Assembly (NCBI GenBank): GCA_937996675.1
Contig: CALKUN010000051.1
Coordinates: 1 to 20,469 of the forward strand
DNA: 20,469 bases
DNA from: an uncultured Candidatus Saccharibacteria bacterium
GTDB taxonomy: Bacteria > Patescibacteriota > Saccharimonadia > CAILAD01 > GCA-016700035
Direction of reading: 5' to 3'
In this document: positions 6,706 through 13,856 of the stretch, in pieces
Position numbering within the stretch: the stretch's first letter is position 1
Layout of the letters: each line of letters opens with the position of its first letter
The notes under the pieces: generated by a model
The model's database searches: none
The model's input: only the letters and a program-made list of their open reading frames with translations
What the model was told of the DNA's origin: nothing
Made by a program: the position numbers and the translations under genes

Positions 6706-7461
6706 TTAGGCGTTCTCGTGCTCGGGAATGACGAGCTCGCGGACTTGGTCGACGATCTTGAAGAACGCTGGGCTGCGTAGCCGTCGCGGTCGTGGCAGAT
6801 TTACTTCAATGATAGCTTTTACTTTACCTGGTCGCTTGCTCATCACGACGATGCGGTCGGCCATCTGGACGGCTTCTTCGACCAGGTGGGTCACCATGAG
6901 CATCGTCCAGCGTTCGGCTCGCCAGAGCTTGAGCAGATCATGACGCAGACGCTCGGCAGTGAAGGCGTCGAGGGCCGAGAATGGCTCGTCTAGAAGGAGG
7001 ATGTCTGGATCGACCGCGAGTGCACGAGCGATACCGACGCGTTGCTTCATACCGCCGGAGAGCTCCTTGGGGTGGAGATTTGCAGCCGCCTCGAGGCCCA
7101 TGTGTTTGATCTGCGCTTTGACGTGTTTGGCGATAACCTCTTGGGACTCGCCTTGCATAGCAAGGCCGTAGGCGATGTTCTCGGACACAGTCAGCCACGG
7201 GAAGAGAGCGGCGTTCTGGAAGATCATACTGAGTCGGGCATCATCAGCCACCTTAACTTCACCGCTATCAGCCTTCATGAGTCCGGCGACGATGCGGAGA
7301 AAAGTAGACTTGCCACAGCCGGACGGCCCGACGATGCAGACCAGTTCGTTGGGCTTCACGTCGATAGTGATGTCTTCACAGGCAATGACCGGATGATGGT
7401 GATCGTCCCGGAAGAACTTTGTAACTCGGCTCGTATGAATGATAGGGGTGTCGTGTTTCAT
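6706..7461 (-). CDS. ABC transporter ATPase, NitT/TauT type
   Basis: A 251-residue ATP-binding subunit with every ABC motif: Walker A GPSGCGKST (45-53), Q-loop Q82 in FQNAALFPW, signature LSGGM (134-138), Walker B ILLLDE (154-159) with D-loop SALD, and switch H192. The phrase FQNAALFPWLTVSENIAYGL and the overall length fit the nitrate/sulfonate/taurine subfamily (NrtD, SsuB and TauB relatives), which drives import of small anions or cofactor precursors. Its start overlaps the permease stop by 4 nt (ATGA), so the two are co-translated, permease first. The substrate cannot be read from the ATPase. Confidence 0.93.
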   Translation of the reverse strand: MKHDTPIIHTSRVTKFFRDDHHHPVIACEDITIDVKPNELVCIVGPSGCGKSTFLRIVAGLMKADSGEVKVADDARLSMIFQNAALFPWLTVSENIAYGLAMQGESQEVIAKHVKAQIKHMGLEAAANLHPKELSGGMKQRVGIARALAVDPDILLLDEPFSALDAFTAERLRHDLLKLWRAERWTMLMVTHLVEEAVQMADRIVVMSKRPGKVKAIIEVNLPRPRRLRSPAFFKIVDQVRELVIPEHENA

Positions 7462-8225
7462 GATTCGCTCGAAAACCTCGTGGCTCGATGGAGAAGGGGG
7501 AGCCAGACGACTTGGTTGATGACGAAGAGGAGGAGCATCAGGATGAGAATGCCGAGCCCGAGAAGGGTATTTTGGTGGCTCTCGCCGAGGACGCCGAGGT
7601 AGTGGCCGATGCCGATGTTGGTATTTACGAGCAGCTCGGCTCCGATGATGAATTCCCAGCCTTCACCCCAGCCGATGATCGAGCCGGTGATGATAGAGGG
7701 GAGGAGTGTGGGGATCGTGAAGGCAGTGAAACGCTTCGGCCCGTTGGCGCCGAAGATCGTGGCGGCTTCTTCAAGATCTTCACGACGTGATTTGATGGCC
7801 GAGATGATCGTGAACATGATGGGCCAGACGATGGTGATGACGAGCACGAGGATGATGATGATCTCTGGCTGGGTGGCGAAGATGACAAGAAAAAGCGGGA
7901 AGAGTGCAAAGCTCGGGAAGCTCTGGAGGACATCAAAGATCGGCAGGAGGAAAGTCTCGGCGATACGATTGGCGGTGATGAGGAGGGCAAGGCCAGTGGC
8001 GATGAGGACGGCGACAGCATAGGCGATACTCACGCGGATGAGGCTGGCCAGGAAGCCACCGAAGAGGTCTCGGCTGTCGAGGCGAGCCATGTTTGCGACG
8101 AGGAGAATGATGACAGCCGCGACGCCAAAGGCCATCAGTCCGATGATCGAGGTGAGCCAACCGTGTTGGAGCACATGCTTATGGTGGGGTGCACGGGAAG
8201 CATGCATTTGGGCAGTATAACGCAT
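7458..8225 (-). CDS. ABC transporter permease, NitT/TauT type
   Basis: A 255-residue inner-membrane permease of the binding-protein-dependent family with about six membrane helices. The EAA loop that docks the ATPase is clear: EEAATIFGANGPKRF in the second half, followed by the hydrophobic segment with TLLPSIITG. It is the first gene of a two-gene unit with the ATPase. The usual third partner, a solute-binding (lipo)protein, is absent here: the upstream neighbour is Fic and the downstream neighbour is convergent. The ATG lies 6 nt after an extended -10 box, so the mRNA is probably leaderless. A second in-frame ATG is six codons on. Confidence 0.92.
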   Translation of the reverse strand: MRYTAQMHASRAPHHKHVLQHGWLTSIIGLMAFGVAAVIILLVANMARLDSRDLFGGFLASLIRVSIAYAVAVLIATGLALLITANRIAETFLLPIFDVLQSFPSFALFPLFLVIFATQPEIIIILVLVITIVWPIMFTIISAIKSRREDLEEAATIFGANGPKRFTAFTIPTLLPSIITGSIIGWGEGWEFIIGAELLVNTNIGIGHYLGVLGESHQNTLLGLGILILMLLLFVINQVVWLPLLHRATRFSSES

Positions 8226-8231
8226 ATGGTT

Positions 8232-8240
8232 ATTTTACCA
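8232..8240 (-). promoter_or_regulatory. extended -10 of the ABC permease/ATPase operon
   Basis: TGG-TAAAAT on the minus strand ends exactly 6 nt before the ATG at 8225, predicting a leaderless transcript. No clear -35. Confidence 0.6.
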
Positions 8241-8278
8241 TCCTTTTCTCCAAGAGCCTGGTAATCGAATTGCCTGGT

Positions 8279-9205
8279 CTATTGTTTTGGACGTAGGAGG
8301 TCAAGTAGTTCTACATTGGCAAAAAACAGGTATTTACCAACCTTTACTGACTGCATAATACCAATCTTCTCCAAGCTTTTTAGATGGCTTGAGCCAGTTT
8401 GGTATGTAACCTTTCGAATTTCTCCGTATTTTGTTGGAGTAATGAAAGGTTGATTAAATATCGCGTCAACGAGGTCTCGGGAGTATATCTTAGGAAGCTC
8501 GTTTCGTATTTTGCGCTTTACTTCTTCGTGTAGCTCCTTAATCTTTAGTAGTAGGGCTGTACTCTCAATAGCCTGTTCACAGAATGCAGTGAGCATATAG
8601 TCTATGTAATTTTTCCAATCACCCTCTTCTGTTACCTTGCGGATTGCGGCGTAATACTCTGCTTTGTGATTGTTTATGTACCCGCTGATGAATAAGACGG
8701 GCAGGTCTAGGAGCTTGAAATGCGTCAAACACAAGACCATTAGAATGCGTCCAGTTCTGCCGTTACCATCGCCAAATGGGTGTATTGCTTCAAACTGGTA
8801 GTGAGTGATTATTGTAACAAGTATCGGATCGATGTCTGATGGATCGCGGTGAATAAAATGCTCCATATCAGATATCAGCTCGGGAATATGTGCCACAGAT
8901 GGTGGTGTATATATAACCTCTCGGGTCTTGTCGTTTATAAGTGCATTTTGTGTTCGCCGGTACCCTTTTTCATCAGGAATGAGAAGATCGTGCACTTCTT
9001 TGATAAGCTTCGACCCGATCGGTATGCCATCTAGCATCTTTAGGCCTTTAACTAGAGCATGGTTGTACCTCAGCACTTCCTTGTCCGCGGTTTGTTGTTC
9101 CGCTTCAGAAAATAGTTGTGCCTGAAGTACATCGGCAAGCGTAGTGATAATGTTTTCTATTTCTGAGCTCGCCAGCGCTTCACGTAAAACAGTAGGTGAC
9201 AGCAA
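8279..9205 (-). CDS. Fic family protein, N-terminus truncated
   Basis: A Fic-domain protein; members transfer AMP or other nucleotide parts to target proteins. The core motif HPFGDGNGRTGR (142-153) is intact, with catalytic His first. The self-inhibitory motif [S/T]xxxE[G/N] is present as SSEIEN (13-18), placing inhibition in the N-terminal helix, and the C-terminal 70 residues look like a winged helix. The only start near the first conserved residues is a TTG. Family-like sequence (LPNPQLLLSP) continues upstream of it to about 9223, after which the match stops, whereas relatives have some 40-50 more residues before it. No ATG is in frame before a stop. The gene therefore looks 5'-truncated, with no recognisable RBS. 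It is AT-richer than its flanks. Catalysis may still be possible; expression is uncertain. Confidence 0.82.
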   Translation of the reverse strand: MLSPTVLREALASSEIENIITTLADVLQAQLFSEAEQQTADKEVLRYNHALVKGLKMLDGIPIGSKLIKEVHDLLIPDEKGYRRTQNALINDKTREVIYTPPSVAHIPELISDMEHFIHRDPSDIDPILVTIITHYQFEAIHPFGDGNGRTGRILMVLCLTHFKLLDLPVLFISGYINNHKAEYYAAIRKVTEEGDWKNYIDYMLTAFCEQAIESTALLLKIKELHEEVKRKIRNELPKIYSRDLVDAIFNQPFITPTKYGEIRKVTYQTGSSHLKSLEKIGIMQSVKVGKYLFFANVELLDLLRPKQ

Positions 9206-9277
9206 CAGCTGTGGGTTCGGCAGTCCATAACACGCCCTTGACCGGCTTTCTTTCGAACACCTTTTACGATGGTCGGC

Positions 9278-10183
9278 CTACTTATGCCTCAACTTTAATC
9301 CCGTACTTTTAGACACCTCTGCCCAATAAATACCCCAGAAGATTAGTCCGGCTCCAATAATTATATTTTTATTCGGCACTTCGCCGAGAATAAACCAAGC
9401 TGCGGTACCAGTGGCAATAGGATGGACATAGTCAAAGATCCCTACATCTTGGGCTTTTTTATGCTTGAGACCATAGAAGAATAAGCAGTTGGCAGCGGCA
9501 ACAGCAACAATGTTGAATCCCATAGCCATATAGCCATTTCTTCCTGCTTGCGTTGGACTCAAGTGGTCTAGGTATTGTAGCGAATAGATCGCTACCGGCA
9601 GCGTACCTACGAACAAATTGATTGATGTTAGTTGGTTCGGCTCTACTCTTTTTAACACTGGTTTGAGCATTAACGTTTCTGTAACGCCACACAGTGCGTC
9701 CAACAGAACCAATAGGCTCCCGATTACGACAGTTTGACCAGCAACACTAGATTGCCAGGGTTTGCCAATTATTATCAACGCACCAAGAAAAGCGATTAGT
9801 ATTCCCACAAAGGTTTTTAGGCTCATACTTTCACGGAGAAATCGTGCCGACAAGATAAACAAAAGAAATGGACTAAATAAACCGATTAATGAAGCGTTGG
9901 TAGCGGGAATTAACTTTAAACCCATCAGTAACGCTACATTGCCCAGTGCAATACCAACAAGAGAACCCACGGTAATAATAGCTAAGTCTCTAGGCGAAAC
10001 AGGTTTCCACTTCTTGTAAGTAAGTAATGTAGTAAGTATTGATCCACCTATCAGTGTAATCGAGAGATAAAGAGGCAATGGAACGGTCTCGAGTCCAAGC
10101 TTAATAACAGGCGTGTTAACTCCCCAGAATATTTGCGCCAAGATCAGTGCAGCAATTGGTAACCAATATTTTTGTTTTTTCAT
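9278..10183 (-). CDS. EamA/DMT-family transporter
   Basis: A 301-residue protein with about ten membrane helices arranged as two homologous five-helix halves, the pattern of EamA (drug/metabolite transporter superfamily) exporters. The first half opens with ALILAQIFWGVNTPVIKLGL, including the typical W-G-x-N-x-x-x-x-K signature; the second half starts near VVIGSLLVLLDALCGV and ends with AAWFILGEVP followed by GAGLIFWGIYW, also typical. Such proteins often export amino acids or other metabolites; the substrate is not predictable. The ATG follows AGGA and an extended -10. The coding sequence is clearly AT-richer than guaA or the ABC genes, suggesting recent acquisition. The Fic gene follows after about 70 bp in the same direction. 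Confidence 0.92.
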   Translation of the reverse strand: MKKQKYWLPIAALILAQIFWGVNTPVIKLGLETVPLPLYLSITLIGGSILTTLLTYKKWKPVSPRDLAIITVGSLVGIALGNVALLMGLKLIPATNASLIGLFSPFLLFILSARFLRESMSLKTFVGILIAFLGALIIIGKPWQSSVAGQTVVIGSLLVLLDALCGVTETLMLKPVLKRVEPNQLTSINLFVGTLPVAIYSLQYLDHLSPTQAGRNGYMAMGFNIVAVAAANCLFFYGLKHKKAQDVGIFDYVHPIATGTAAWFILGEVPNKNIIIGAGLIFWGIYWAEVSKSTGLKLRHK

Positions 10184-10198
10184 TGTTTTCCTACTATC

Positions 10199-10207
10199 AT
10201 CCTAGCA
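10199..10207 (-). promoter_or_regulatory. extended -10 of the EamA transporter gene
   Basis: TGC-TAGGAT on the minus strand, 15 nt before the ATG at 10183, leaving a short leader that contains AGGA. Confidence 0.5.
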
Positions 10208-10275
10208 CAACAGATAACAGGAAAAACATAAGAAGTATTAAAGCTAAAATAAACGAACACCCAAATTAGCCCGTT

Positions 10276-10434
10276 TTATAGGTGTTTTATGGATATCAAT
10301 GATGGAAAGGTCGGGATTGGTGCACCCTTAAGTATTCCAATCTCTTTGTGGACTTCAATAAGCTTTCTATCAAAATCAGCAAAGTTCACGCCTTTCAGCT
10401 GGCTGAGTTTTTTTAGTCTGTGGGGTTTTTCCAT
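10276..10434 (-). CDS. small hypothetical protein, 52 aa
   Basis: A 52-residue basic protein of unknown function. The longer in-frame start at 10476 lies inside the promoter/operator, so the second ATG (10434) is chosen; it is preceded by AGAGGCAG as a weak ribosome-binding site. The sequence is helical with charged residues (MEKPHRLKKLSQLKG, then DFDRKLIEVHKEIGI) and a hydrophobic Pro-containing tail. Nothing marks a known DNA-binding or toxin-antitoxin fold, but its promoter is covered by a 26-bp palindrome, the arrangement of an autoregulated small regulator or antitoxin. It could also be the remnant of a longer gene. No partner toxin gene is visible. Confidence 0.5.
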   Translation of the reverse strand: MEKPHRLKKLSQLKGVNFADFDRKLIEVHKEIGILKGAPIPTFPSLISIKHL

Positions 10435-10453
10435 ATCTGCCTCTTTTCTGCTT

Positions 10454-10489
10454 TTAATGTATGATACGCAATACATTAAGAAAAGTCAA
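10454..10489 (-). promoter_or_regulatory. promoter with palindromic operator, 52-aa gene
   Basis: On the minus strand: TTGACT (10484-10489), 17-nt spacer, TATCAT (10461-10466). The inverted repeat TTAATGTAT/ATACATTAA (10454-10462 and 10471-10479, 8-nt centre) covers the -10 and most of the spacer, so a dimeric repressor bound there would block RNA polymerase. Confidence 0.65.
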
Positions 10490-10494
10490 TTTGT

Positions 10495-10551
10495 TTAATG
10501 TATGGATTATGATGTATATGGCGATCTAATGTATGCACGCAACGCATTAAG
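10495..10551. repeat. further copies of the operator motif
   Basis: A half-site TTAATGTAT recurs at 10495-10503, and an imperfect full site (TAATGTATGCACGCAACGCATTA) lies at about 10527-10549. With the operator at 10454-10479 they share the half-site and a central CGCAA, spaced over about 95 bp. Confidence 0.5.
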
Positions 10552-10812
10552 TAAACGCAGGAATGGCTAATGGATAAATTTTGAAGGATTGTAGTGATCG
10601 GTTAGCGCACGACTGCAGCCATGCTCGGAGCAAGCTCGTCTACGAATCTATGAGAGGACTATCGTTCATGAATGAACGATAGAAAGTTCACTTCTCGAAA
10701 TATATGAGCAAGCTCCTATATTTCTCCGAGGCTCCTTTATCGAACCTAGGTTTCGAGCCTTCCATCCTAAAGCAAAGAATTGAGACCAACATAAATGCTG
10801 GTCTCAATTCTT
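10552..10812. repeat. non-coding, hairpin-rich stretch before tRNA-Pro
   Basis: No gene is seen here. It holds a perfect 11-bp inverted repeat with a 2-nt centre (10659-10682, arm CTATCGTTCAT), an imperfect repeat of about 15 bp (10694-10709 with 10712-10730, a bulge and one mismatch), a 6-bp stem around the palindrome AACCTAGGTT (10729-10760), and then the 15-bp stem that ends in the tRNA-Pro CCA. Confidence 0.55.
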
Positions 10813-10813
10813 T
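10774..10813 (-). terminator. 15-bp stem-loop at the 3' end of tRNA-Pro
   Basis: Perfect 15-bp inverted repeat (10774-10788 and 10799-10813) with a 10-nt loop. It starts at the last base of the tRNA CCA and is followed on the minus strand by GCTTT. It is likely a terminator or processing signal. Confidence 0.7.
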
Positions 10814-10889
10814 GGTCGGGGTGAGAGGACTCGAACCTCCGGCCTCCTGGTCCCAAACCAGGCGCGCTAGCCAACTGCGCCACACCCCG
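10813..10889 (-). tRNA. tRNA-Pro (anticodon TGG), CCA encoded
   Basis: A full cloverleaf on the minus strand: acceptor CGGGGTG/CACCCCG, D arm with the normal AGTTGGCTA loop, anticodon stem CCTGG/CCAGG with loop TTTGGGA, T stem GGAGG/CCTCT with loop TTCGAGT, A73 and CCA. A promoter-like TAGGAT followed by ACGAAC lies about 35-47 nt upstream and resembles the element before tRNA-Arg. Confidence 0.95.
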
Positions 10890-10970
10890 TGGCTGAAATA
10901 GTTCTCAAATAAGTACTGCTTCAGGTTCGTATCCTACCTGATATGGAGAGTTTTTTCAATATAGATGAAT

Positions 10971-10999
10971 GCAGGCCGGGGTGGAACACCCCGGCCTGC
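10971..10999 (-). terminator. strong hairpin after guaA
   Basis: A perfect 13-bp GC-rich stem (GCAGGCCGGGGTG/CACCCCGGCCTGC) with a 3-nt loop, 6 nt after the guaA stop. It lacks a U run (ATTCATC follows), so it may need Rho or serve for transcript stability. Confidence 0.65.
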
Positions 11000-11005
11000 G
11001 GTGAG

Positions 11006-12661
11006 TCAGCCGACTTCAATTGTAGAAGGCGGCTTGTCCGAAATACGCATCACCACCATGCCGACTCCGGGCAACTCGTTGGTGAAGCGCTTGCTGAGGC
11101 GTCGCAAGAACTCTTCCTCGAAATACACCCAGGTTGCAGTGAAGCCGTCCACGCTATGAACGGCCCAGACGATGAGCGTGAAACCCTCGCCCCGAGTGTC
11201 ACCCTTCGTGGTGGTTACCATGAGGTCGGCAGCGACTGCACCGGCCTGCCAGACGTAGTCGTACAGGTCTGCTGCTCGCAGCTCCTCGATGTAGATCCGA
11301 TCGATCTCTCGTGCCGTGTGTAGCCGCTCCCGCGTCACTTCGCCGGTGATGCGGACGAGTAGGCCGGGTCCCGGGAAGGGGTGCCGCATGAGCAGCTCCT
11401 CCGGCACCTCCAGCCAGCGCCCGATCGCTCGGGCGGTGTCCTTGACGTGGTTCACGAGCGGCAGGATCTCCGGTAGCGAGAAGTGGAGATCGGTGTTGTG
11501 GTGCAGCTTGATCTGATCCTTCCGAGGACCCTCCCGCTCCTCGCGTACGTGCGGCTCGAGCACGGTATCTTCTGGGTGGAAGATGATCTTATCGGGCTCG
11601 AACGAGCCACCGCTCTCAGAGATGTCCGTGTAGAGCGTGCCCTGGGCGATGTGTGTGGCGCCGATCTCGGCGGCCTTCGCTTCGATCGCATTCCTGTACA
11701 CCTGACGCATGGCGACACGCTTGTCGTGCATCTTGGTCAGTCCGGCGAGAGCCACGTGGAGCTCCTCGGTCACGTCGACGACGTGGAGGTCGATCCAGTC
11801 CATCTCCTTGTAGTTCGCAAGCACGAAGGCCTCGTCATCAGCACGATCGCATCCCTTGATGTAGATAGCGCTGATGTCCCCGATCGCCCGGTGCAAGAGG
11901 GCGGCCGTAACATTGGAGTCGTTGCCGCCGGACAGCGCCAGGAGTACGCGAGCGCCCTTGGCCTCGTCGTAGATTTGCCAGACGAGCTTCTCGCCTTCGC
12001 TGGCGACAGGGAAGCGGTCGCGTGCGTCGCAGATCCAAGAGCAGAAGTTTTCCAGGATCTCGCTGCCACACTCCGTGTCGTGGACTTCCGGGTGGAACTG
12101 CACGCCCCAGAGATGGTTGATACGAAAGGCCGCCAGAACGTCACCAGTAGTACCCAGTACCTCCATATCGGGAGTTGGAGTGATCTGGTCTTTGTGGCTC
12201 TGCAGGACACCGAGGTTGCCTCGAATACCAAAGAACAGAGGACTCTTTTCTCCAACGTGTCGCATCTGATGTACGCCAAACTCGGCGTTCTCGCCGGCCT
12301 GCACGGTGGCACCCATGTAGTTGGCGATGACCTGGGCTCCTAGACAGATGCCCAGTACCGGGATGCCGAGGTCGAGGATTTCCAGATCGAAGTCGATCTG
12401 ATCTTCGTAGACCGAAATGGGACCACCCGACAAGATGATGCCCTTGGGGCTGAGCGCTCGCACTTCTTCAGCCGTGAGGCTGCCGGGATCTCCCAGGAGG
12501 CAATAGATGCGGAGCTTGTCCAGCTCGATCTTGATCTTGGCGTCGGTCTGTCCGCCGAAGCAGAACAGCAGGATGACTTCCGTGGTGCGTCGGAGCGCCA
12601 TCTCGGACTTGAGCTCGGCCAGGACGTCATCGTTCACCGTTGTAATTGTGGAGAGCGTCAT
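11006..12661 (-). CDS. guaA: GMP synthase (glutamine-hydrolysing), divergent
   Basis: Makes GMP from XMP, ATP and glutamine. The glutaminase domain has C106 in GICLGAQ and H190/E192 in FHPE, the complete triad. The ATP pyrophosphatase domain has the P-loop SGGNDSN (244-250), where most GuaA have SGGVDSS/T. The C-terminal dimerisation domain keeps HPFPGPGL (427-434) and ends DKPPSTIEVG, against the usual KPPxTIEWE. Other departures are the N-terminus (ILLFCFGGQTD instead of DFGSQ-type) and HHNTDLHFSLPE in place of HHNVGGLPE. Length (551) is slightly above the usual 510-525 because of about 25 extra N-terminal residues. SD AAAGG lies 7 nt before ATG. Codons are strongly G/C-ending. It is divergent from pyrB and, with guaB 2 kb away, completes the guanine branch. 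Confidence 0.93.
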   Translation of the reverse strand: MTLSTITTVNDDVLAELKSEMALRRTTEVILLFCFGGQTDAKIKIELDKLRIYCLLGDPGSLTAEEVRALSPKGIILSGGPISVYEDQIDFDLEILDLGIPVLGICLGAQVIANYMGATVQAGENAEFGVHQMRHVGEKSPLFFGIRGNLGVLQSHKDQITPTPDMEVLGTTGDVLAAFRINHLWGVQFHPEVHDTECGSEILENFCSWICDARDRFPVASEGEKLVWQIYDEAKGARVLLALSGGNDSNVTAALLHRAIGDISAIYIKGCDRADDEAFVLANYKEMDWIDLHVVDVTEELHVALAGLTKMHDKRVAMRQVYRNAIEAKAAEIGATHIAQGTLYTDISESGGSFEPDKIIFHPEDTVLEPHVREEREGPRKDQIKLHHNTDLHFSLPEILPLVNHVKDTARAIGRWLEVPEELLMRHPFPGPGLLVRITGEVTRERLHTAREIDRIYIEELRAADLYDYVWQAGAVAADLMVTTTKGDTRGEGFTLIVWAVHSVDGFTATWVYFEEEFLRRLSKRFTNELPGVGMVVMRISDKPPSTIEVG

Positions 12662-12728
12662 GGCCCTACCTTTCTATTGAGTTGTCAAAACAACAAACCG
12701 ACCGTGTGGTCGATAGCGCTAGTGTAGC

Positions 12729-12743
12729 TTTTCCTGAGGAAAA
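12729..12743. repeat. palindrome between guaA and pyrB
   Basis: TTTTCCT G AGGAAAA, a perfect 7-bp inverted repeat with a 1-nt centre in the divergent intergenic region. It could be an operator, but this is not supported further. Confidence 0.35.
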
Positions 12744-12779
12744 TACCTAGCTTAGGCAAGATGGTTTTTGTGCCCGATA

Positions 12780-12788
12780 TGATAAAAT
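12780..12788 (+). promoter_or_regulatory. extended -10 of pyrB
   Basis: TGA-TAAAAT ends 8 nt before the ATG at 12797; the upstream ATG at 12761 would lie before the transcript start. This decides the start of pyrB. Confidence 0.6.
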
Positions 12789-12796
12789 ACTCTCTA

Positions 12797-13801
12797 ATGG
12801 GGAATGGGAATAAGACTCAAAAGACTACTGGTGCGACGCCGCGCCATATCTTGAGCGTCGACCAATTTGATCACCTATTTGTGGCCGACCTCTTTGCTGA
12901 TGCTGACCACTTGGCGAGCCTGACACATCGAGTGCTCTCCCCGGCCGAAAACTTCGCTGGCTTCCACATCGACATCACGTTCTATGAGCCGTCCACCCGC
13001 ACTCGCAAATCCTTTGAGACTGCGGGCTTTCTTTTGGGCCTTCAGGTGTCGGTGACAGAAAATGCTGGAGCCTTCTCTAGCGCGATCAAGGGAGAGACGC
13101 TCGAGGATTCCATCCGCGTACTGTCTGGGTATGATCCACTCTGCATCATCTTGCGACACCCGGAGAAGGGAGCCGTGGCACGTGCCGCCGCTATCTCACC
13201 TGTGCCCATCATTAACGCCGGCGATGGCGCTGGTGAACACCCAACACAAGCTCTGCTAGATCTTTTCACGATCCATCGCGAGATTGGCCGTATCGATGAT
13301 CTCAATGTGCTCATTCTCGGTGACTGTCGCTATGGTCGTACGACTCACTCACTTGTGAAAATGCTGTCACGTCAGAAGAATATCCATGTCCGCACCGCTA
13401 CTCCTGAGCCGCTGACGTTGCCCGAAGATCTTGTGAATACAGTGACGGAGCGTGGACTGACGGTCGAAGAGTCTTATGAGCTGACCGAAGAGCAACTGGC
13501 CTGGGCAGATATCGTGTATGTGACTCGTCTCCAAAAGGAACGACTGCCCGCTGAAGAGCGATCAGATTTTCATAAGCAATACGATATCTATCGGCTTACG
13601 ACTGACCGCGTGAGAGTCATGAAGCCAACGGCGCGCATACTCCATCCGCTCCCGCGAGTCGGTGAGATCGATACCGCCGTTGACTTCACGCCACAGGCTG
13701 CGTACTTCAAACAAGCCGCTTATGGCGTCCCGCTGCGCATGGCACTCCTACGCTGGGTGCTCAAAGACCAGGCACAAAAATATCGATCGTCCATTCGCTA
13801 A
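12797..13801 (+). CDS. pyrB: aspartate carbamoyltransferase catalytic subunit
   Basis: Joins carbamoyl phosphate and aspartate, the first committed step of pyrimidine synthesis. The carbamoyl-phosphate loop FYEPSTRTR (62-70), the catalytic Lys-containing loop IKGETLEDS (97-105), HPTQALLDL (148-156) and the aspartate-binding HPLPR motif near the C-terminus are all present. HPTQALLDL and HPLPRVGEID favour ATCase over ornithine carbamoyltransferase. At 334 residues it is about 20 longer than E. coli PyrB, mostly at the N-terminus. A longer start at 12761 is rejected because an extended -10 lies between it and 12797; the mRNA is then leaderless. No pyrI, pyrC or carA/B gene is nearby. It ends in a hairpin shared with the next convergent gene. 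Confidence 0.93.
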   Translation: MGNGNKTQKTTGATPRHILSVDQFDHLFVADLFADADHLASLTHRVLSPAENFAGFHIDITFYEPSTRTRKSFETAGFLLGLQVSVTENAGAFSSAIKGETLEDSIRVLSGYDPLCIILRHPEKGAVARAAAISPVPIINAGDGAGEHPTQALLDLFTIHREIGRIDDLNVLILGDCRYGRTTHSLVKMLSRQKNIHVRTATPEPLTLPEDLVNTVTERGLTVEESYELTEEQLAWADIVYVTRLQKERLPAEERSDFHKQYDIYRLTTDRVRVMKPTARILHPLPRVGEIDTAVDFTPQAAYFKQAAYGVPLRMALLRWVLKDQAQKYRSSIR

Positions 13802-13803
13802 GT

Positions 13804-13841
13804 AATACACAAAATCCACCAGACGGTGGACTTTGTGTATT
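13804..13841. terminator. bidirectional terminator, pyrB / acidic protein gene
   Basis: AATACACAAA-TCCACC pairs with GGTGGA-TTTGTGTATT (one A-C mismatch, 4-nt loop). The A/T-rich stem ends give short T runs on both strands, fitting its place between two convergent genes. Confidence 0.65.
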
Positions 13842-13856
13842 CTGGCTTCGCTTGAT

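Noticed and set aside
10435..10476. 66-aa version of the 52-aa protein
   Set aside because: Its start codon lies inside the operator and -10 box.
10454..10813. CRISPR array
   Set aside because: The repeats are palindromic operator-like or single hairpins with no regular repeat-spacer spacing and no cas gene.
11483..12343. 286-aa plus-strand frame inside guaA
   Set aside because: Antisense frame of a clear GMP synthase; high GC3 keeps such frames open by chance.
12683..12688. TTGACA on the minus strand before guaA
   Set aside because: A -10 at the right distance would fall at the guaA start codon, and none is present.
12761..12796. Longer pyrB start
   Set aside because: The extended -10 at 12780-12788 lies inside it, so it would not be on the transcript.
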